A DNA stretch of 64,000 nt. Source: Pteria penguin. Taxonomy: Eukaryota > Mollusca > Bivalvia > Pterioida > Pteriidae. Under the pieces are notes generated by a model. That model was given only the letters and a program-made list of their open reading frames with translations. It ran no database searches and was not told the DNA's origin. The stretch is taken from NCBI GenBank assembly GCA_035048485.1, contig CM068590.1:1116001-1180000 (forward strand), read 5' to 3'. The first letter of the stretch is position 1, and every line of letters begins with the position of its first letter. Of the stretch, positions 59,180 to 64,000 are shown one piece after another. The translations under genes were made by a program, and so were the position numbers.

Positions 59180-59269
59180 GGCCAGGTAGCGCAGTTGGTA
59201 GCACACCAGGAATCAAACCCGGGTGGAATTGGTGTGAAGCGAGCGCGCTACCAACTGCGCTACCTAGCC
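59180..59269. repeat. Foldback of two tRNA-like SINE heads
   Basis: 59180-59202 (GGCCAGGTAGCGCAGTTGGT...) and 59247-59269 are inverted copies over 23 bp with one mismatch, enclosing 44 bp. The minus-strand unit has both A box and B box (GGTTTGATTCC complement); the plus-strand arm is a second A-box end joined head to head. Confidence 0.9.
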
Positions 59270-59485
59270 TCCTTGAAGTCAATTTTATAACAAATGACTG
59301 CATTTTATATCATTTCATTACAAATGTATAGTACAAGGATCTACATGTCAGGTAAATTTGTAGATCGAGAACATGAAACACCGTTATTCAATTTGTTTTG
59401 TCTTTCAGTTGAGATGATTTAAGAGAAATGAAAACTGTTGATATTCTAAAACAAAATGAATAAAAAAACCCAAAACGATAATGAT

Positions 59486-59734
59486 TGATTGATTTTTGTT
59501 TTACGTCACACTACGAATATTTCACGTATATGGTGACTGCATCTGCCTGATGCGGGGCATACAAATTTTGACCTTTGCAACGGACTCACCCGAAACAGTG
59601 AGGGATCTTTAACGTGCCATGCATACCACGACACGGGGCCTCGGTTTTTACTGTCTTATTCGAAAGACATGACACCGGCATGACCAGAGCGGGACTCGAA
59701 CCCCGGCCTCCCGATCACTAGGCCACGCTGGCTT
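59486..59734 (-). mobile_element. SINE (family S2), minus, with anticodon-arm deletion
   Basis: Same family as 9179 and 39601. It is flanked by AAACGATAATGAT at 59473-59485 and 59735-59747, a 13-bp target duplication. Compared with 39601-39868 it lacks about 19 bp of the tRNA-like head (CCCGATCA joined directly to CTAGGCCACG). Confidence 0.95.
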
Positions 59735-59942
59735 AAACGATAATGATAAAATCCCGATAAGTAAAGTAAAAAAAAAATTATAATAAATCCAGAATACACA
59801 ACTTTCACATGACACTTTCAAATATCCCTTGAAATAGATATTTTCAAATACGTCAGCAAATGAAAACTTTACTATATAGAACCACTCATGTATAAGTGTG
59901 CAAAACTCTACAGCTTATATATCTTGCTCGAATCTTGACGTA

Positions 59943-60099
59943 AGGGTGTCGTTTGTGTGGGAGGAAACCGGAATACCCGGAGAAAACCCACGAAACCAGG
60001 TTGGTGACAGCCTCACCATCTCATGTATCACACCAGGAATCGAACCCGGGTCGCATCGGTGAGAAGAGAACACAATACCAACTGCGCTACCTGGCCCCC
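59943..60099 (-). mobile_element. SINE with CTCCGGGTATTCCGG body (family S3), minus
   Basis: On the minus strand a head GGCCAGGTAGCGCAGTTGG with B box GGTTCGATTCC is followed by TTTTCTCCGGGTATTCCGGT and TTCCTCCCACA, a body widespread in invertebrate SINEs. The head is the same type as the foldback at 59180-59269. Confidence 0.8.
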
Positions 60100-60283
60100 T
60101 TAAGTCAGTTTTATAACGAATGTCTTCATTTTATATCATTTCATTATAAAAGTGTTACATATCCGGATTTCATGGCCGTTATTGGTTCTTTCAATAAATA
60201 TTAGTTTCTTGTTTCTGTAAATGAGCACATGTGTTTTCTTCTTTTGTGTGGTCTTTCCCAACCAAAGTACTCGATGATACACA
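60100..60283 (+). repeat. Possible remnant of gypsy 5' LTR
   Basis: Contains AATAAA at about 60194 and ends just before ACTGGCGACGAGGATTG, a candidate primer-binding region. With no 3' LTR in the window, the LTR limits cannot be set. Confidence 0.4.
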
Positions 60284-63200
60284 ACTGGCGACGAGGATTG
60301 TAAGATTTAATGTGTAATTAATCAATCTGTACACAATCATGCCTCCAATCGGTAAAATGGGAACTTCTGACGATGTGGTCGAGTCGTAGTGGTCTTACGA
60401 GGAAAGACTGCAGGCATTTATTCAAGCAAATGACATTGATAATGACCACAAAGTGCCAGCACTTGTTAACGTCATTGGTCCGAAAACTTACACACTCTTG
60501 AAAAATCTTGTTGCACTTGCTAAAACTACAAGTAAGTCGTTTGATGATCTTTTGAAAGCATTCTGTGATCACCTATCGCCCAAACCCTCGCTTATAGCAC
60601 AACGCTTTTTCGATTTTATAAAAGAAACCAACGCCCTGGTGAAGCTTTTCTTATTTATGTAGCAGAACTTCGTAAATTAGCAACTCATTGTCAATTTGAT
60701 GTCACGTTAAATGACACATTGAAAACGAATGATAAATGAAACTGCTGCTAAGGATGCTGCTGAAGTTCAATTTATTCGTGGAGAACAGCCGGTAAACAAA
60801 ATAAAACCTCAACCGCGAGCATCTTCAGGTAAAAAGGGTAAAGCAGTCACAGAAAGAGAGCTCATGCTATGTTGTAATGGTAAACACCTTGCGTCAAATT
60901 GCGACCACATAAACTCTACCTGCGGATATTGTCATAAACAAGGACATATCGAACGTGCATGCATGAAAAAGAAACTCGAAAGTAAACAGGGAAAACCAAT
61001 GTCTGTTAACTTTAACACACATGATGATGACAATACGTAAGATTTCTATGAACCTGTGTACGAGCCTTTCAAACATAATACTACTAGTATGTATCATATG
61101 AAAGCCGCACATAAACCTTCTATTTACGTTCATCCATTGATAGAGGGAAAAGTAATGAAAACGGAGACTGATACAGATACTGCCGTGTCGATTATTTCAA
61201 AGCATGTTTACAATACTTACCTGTAACCGATACCGTTACAAACATTGCATGAAATATTTCGCACTTACTCAGGCGACACCATTAGTCCGATTGGTACCAT
61301 TCGTGCAAATGTCAGAATAAACGATCAATCAGCTGACCTTGACCTACTTGTTGTTTCACAACATGGACCATCCTTGTTAGGTAGAGACTGGTTATCGAAG
61401 CTACGACTTAGCTGGCAAAAACATTCATTCAGTGAACAACCTAAATGCAAGTAATAAAAGTGCTCTCTATGACATGCTAGCAGATAACAAGGAACTTTTT
61501 GCTGAAGGTATTGGTAAACTACTTCATATTACAGGGTCAATTTCGGTAAAACCGGACGCCACGCCAGTATTTCTCAAAGTTCGAACTGTACCATATTCGT
61601 CCGACCTAAAGTGGAGGAAGAACTTGATAAGTCTCAAGGTATGATCGAACCTGTACCACACAGTCGATGGGCTACACCTGTAGTGCCAGCATTGAAGAAA
61701 AACGGTGACATACGACCCTGCAGTGACTACAATGTGACCGTAAATCCTGTGATTGAATTGGAACAATATCCACTTCCTAAAATAGAAAATGTTTTTGCAT
61801 CTCTAGCTGGTGGTAAGAAATTGATCTAACACAGGCGTATCATCATATGGAGTTGGATAAGACATCTCAACAACTTTTAGTTATCAACACACATAAAGGC
61901 TTATTCAAATACAAACGTCTTCCGTACGGAGTTGCGTCTGCTCCTGCACTACGGCAACGCGCCGTTGAACAAGTTCTGCAAAATATACCATTTACCCAAG
62001 TTGTGTTGGATGACATCATTATTTAATCGATTCTGGACTGCATATAAATCTTGAAAAAAAATGAATTCTATGAATCAGTCATTGCGAACTCGAGATCGAT
62101 GAGCATGGACTCCACAAGTCACCCGAGAAAATTAAAGCTGTTAAAGAGGCCCAGCGTCCCGAAAATGTTTCTCAGCTGTGATCATTCCTAAGGTTGGTGA
62201 ATTACTACCACCGCTTCGTTGAAAACCTATCAAGCATCGCTGGACTATTGCATGAACTACTGATTAAAGGAACAAACTGGGAATTGACTGAAAACGCTTT
62301 TCAAAACATTAAAGATCTTATCTGCTCAGAACAAGTACTTAGTCACTGCGACAACAAACTACCACTCAAATTAGCCGCTAATGCATTTCCCTATGACATT
62401 GGATGCGTACTGTCACGCGTCTTCCCAGATGGATCTCAAAGACCCGTAGCTTTTACGTCAAGAACTCTTGATCAAGCTGAAAAAAGCATATACGCAGATT
62501 GACACAGAAGCTCTTGCGCTCTATTGGGGTGTACGAAAGATCAATACTTACCTGCATGGTCACAAATTTACAGAAGTTACCGACCATAAGCCGCTCTTAA
62601 GCATATTCAATCCGAAGAAATCACTTCCGGTTATGACAGCTGCTCGTTTACAGAGATATGCGATATTCTTATCAGTATACCAGTATGACAAAGAAACACG
62701 CAAACGTTGATGCGTTGTCACGCTTACCGTTACCCATTGATTCTTTCAAACTTGTCGATAATGACCCTGTTGAAATGTTCTACAGTATACACTTCGACGA
62801 CTTACCTGTTTCTTGCGTACAAATCCATAAGGAAACGCAGCTTGACCCTGTATTATCACAAGTTTTAGATTATGTCAACCGTGGACATTTTCCTGACACG
62901 CAAGATGAACAGCTAAGACCGTTTAACAACCGTCGAACCGAACTTAATGCTTACAGTAGATGCGTAACATGGGGAAATCGTGTTATTATGCTTAACATTT
63001 TGCGTGAAAAAGCCATGACGGAATAACACTCAGGTCATATCGGAATACGGAGTATCGCAACTATTAAAATTCGTCACGGTTTGCATTTAGTCACCTACCA
63101 AATATATTGTTCTCGTTGTGGGCACTTTTATGTGGGCAACTTAAGTCATAACTATATGACGTCATAACAATCACAAAGTGCGCGTGTATGTTGACGTTAT

Positions 63201-63375
63201 TGTAGTTGCGATATTCCGTATTGTAAAAATGAAGGCAATTGCACGATCATACGTATGGTGGCCAAAACTTGATGAAGCCATTGAGGAAACCTATAACGCA
63301 TGCTCTGGATGTAAACGTGTACAGAGTGTACCATCTTCAGCACCTCTAGTTGTCAGTACTTTTGTACTGACTTGA
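60284..63375 (+). pseudogene. Ty3/gypsy-type LTR retrotransposon, decayed, 3' truncated
   Basis: Gag starts at ATG 60339 but has a TAG at codon 17 (60387). It includes a zinc knuckle C-x2-C-x4-H-x4-C at 60921-60962 and a broken second knuckle just upstream. The protease is degenerate (DTDTAVSIIS in place of the usual active-site DTG). Reverse transcriptase shows SRWATPVV, RLPYGVASAP and LDDII at 62006-62020. RNase H contains NYYHRFV and TDHKPLL near 62580. Integrase retains only the zinc-binding part with VWWPKLDE and CSGCKR; its DDE core is missing. At least six frame changes or stops separate these parts. The order Gag-PR-RT-RH-IN is the Ty3/gypsy order. The copy cannot move by itself. Confidence 0.9.
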
Positions 63376-63429
63376 AATATATATATAAATTTTCAGTCAT
63401 CAAATTAAGTAAATCACTCTAAAACTAAG

Positions 63430-64000
63430 GAGTATCTGTTATAACCTGAATTGCAATAACAACAGGAATTGCAATAAATTTATTGCAATTCACGTTATTG
63501 CGAAACACGACGACTATCACAGCCTGCATTGCAATAACAACCGAAATTGCAGTAAAGTATAAGTACCGATGAATTTCTATGAATTTCAAAAATAAAGATC
63601 GATTTTATTGAGGACGTCCTTTGGTTTTCAAAGTCAAATGCTTTATACTTATCACAAGTCCTTGTACATTTAAGATGGATATTGGATAATTAATGTTTAT
63701 TGCAATTCCGGTTATTGAAAAACGCGGCGCAGGAATTGCAATAAAGATCTCCTATAAACCTGATATTATTCAACAACAATTTCTACATGAATGATGAAGA
63801 TTGAAAACATAATTATTTCACATTAAGGTCAAATAAATCCAACATGCACAAATATCTCATCGAATACTTGATGTCAAATATAAGGTTTATTGCAATTCAG
63901 ATTATTGCAAAACGCGGCGCGTTTGCCACTCTGAATTGCAATAACAACAATATATGCAATAAAGATACGTTATAAACCTGATATTATCTAGCAACAACTT
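63430..64000. repeat. TTGCAAT-rich palindromic tandem repeat, runs off the window
   Basis: TTTATTGCAATTC ... TTATTGCAAAACGCGGCGC occurs near 63478, 63698 and 63889, a period of about 200 bp. Each is accompanied by the inverted form (AATTGCAATAACAAC, GGAATTGCAATAAA), making each unit self-complementary. It replaces the expected integrase core and 3' LTR of the adjacent retrotransposon. Confidence 0.85.

Overview
The window looks like nuclear DNA of a marine bivalve or closely related mollusc. This is inferred from several things together: an AT-rich base composition, spliced genes with GT/AG introns, a HEPN-NACHT receptor of the kind usually named DZIP3-like in molluscs, tRNA-derived SINEs, and abundant pearl/Helentron-like repeats with CCGT microsatellites and tandem cores. 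The species cannot be read from the sequence. Most of the 64 kb is repeat; there are two convincing protein-coding genes.

Layout. 1-9.7 kb: SINE remnant, a decayed RecQ-like helicase fragment (minus strand), a Penelope-like reverse transcriptase fragment, a tandem-core element on the minus strand, an old duplicated block, a TA-flanked MITE at 7379-7987 and an intact SINE with target duplication at 9179-9452. 9.7-22.5 kb: one matryoshka of Helentron-like elements, three deep, with a 0.9 kb foreign insert and a 2.2 kb internal duplication. 22.9-24.25 kb: broken hAT transposase (minus). 24.4-26.1 kb: more tandem-core elements, one enclosing a strongly acidic open frame that may be captured.

26.4-37.4 kb: a plus-strand NLR-like gene. 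Exon 26404-27102 encodes a HEPN domain with an Rx5H motif. Two duplicated 63-bp coiled-coil exons, a 72-bp exon and a 2.2 kb terminal exon (NACHT, helical domain, leucine-rich C-terminus) follow, and every junction is phase 1. Its introns hold several transposons and a 73-bp minisatellite able to form hairpins.

38-54 kb is repeat-rich: a tandem-core element, seven or more minisatellites, microsatellites, SINEs and a fragment of a TRIM-like gene. 54556-56169 (minus) is a one-coding-exon B-box/coiled-coil/NHL protein with no RING. 57-60 kb carries a 38-bp minisatellite interrupted by a MITE and a SINE, plus a foldback of tRNA-like heads. 60.28-63.38 kb is a frameshifted Ty3/gypsy retrotransposon lacking its 3' end, followed to the window edge by a TTGCAAT-rich repeat.

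The NLR-like and TRIM-like proteins belong to families linked to innate immunity, but nothing in the sequence shows that they act together.
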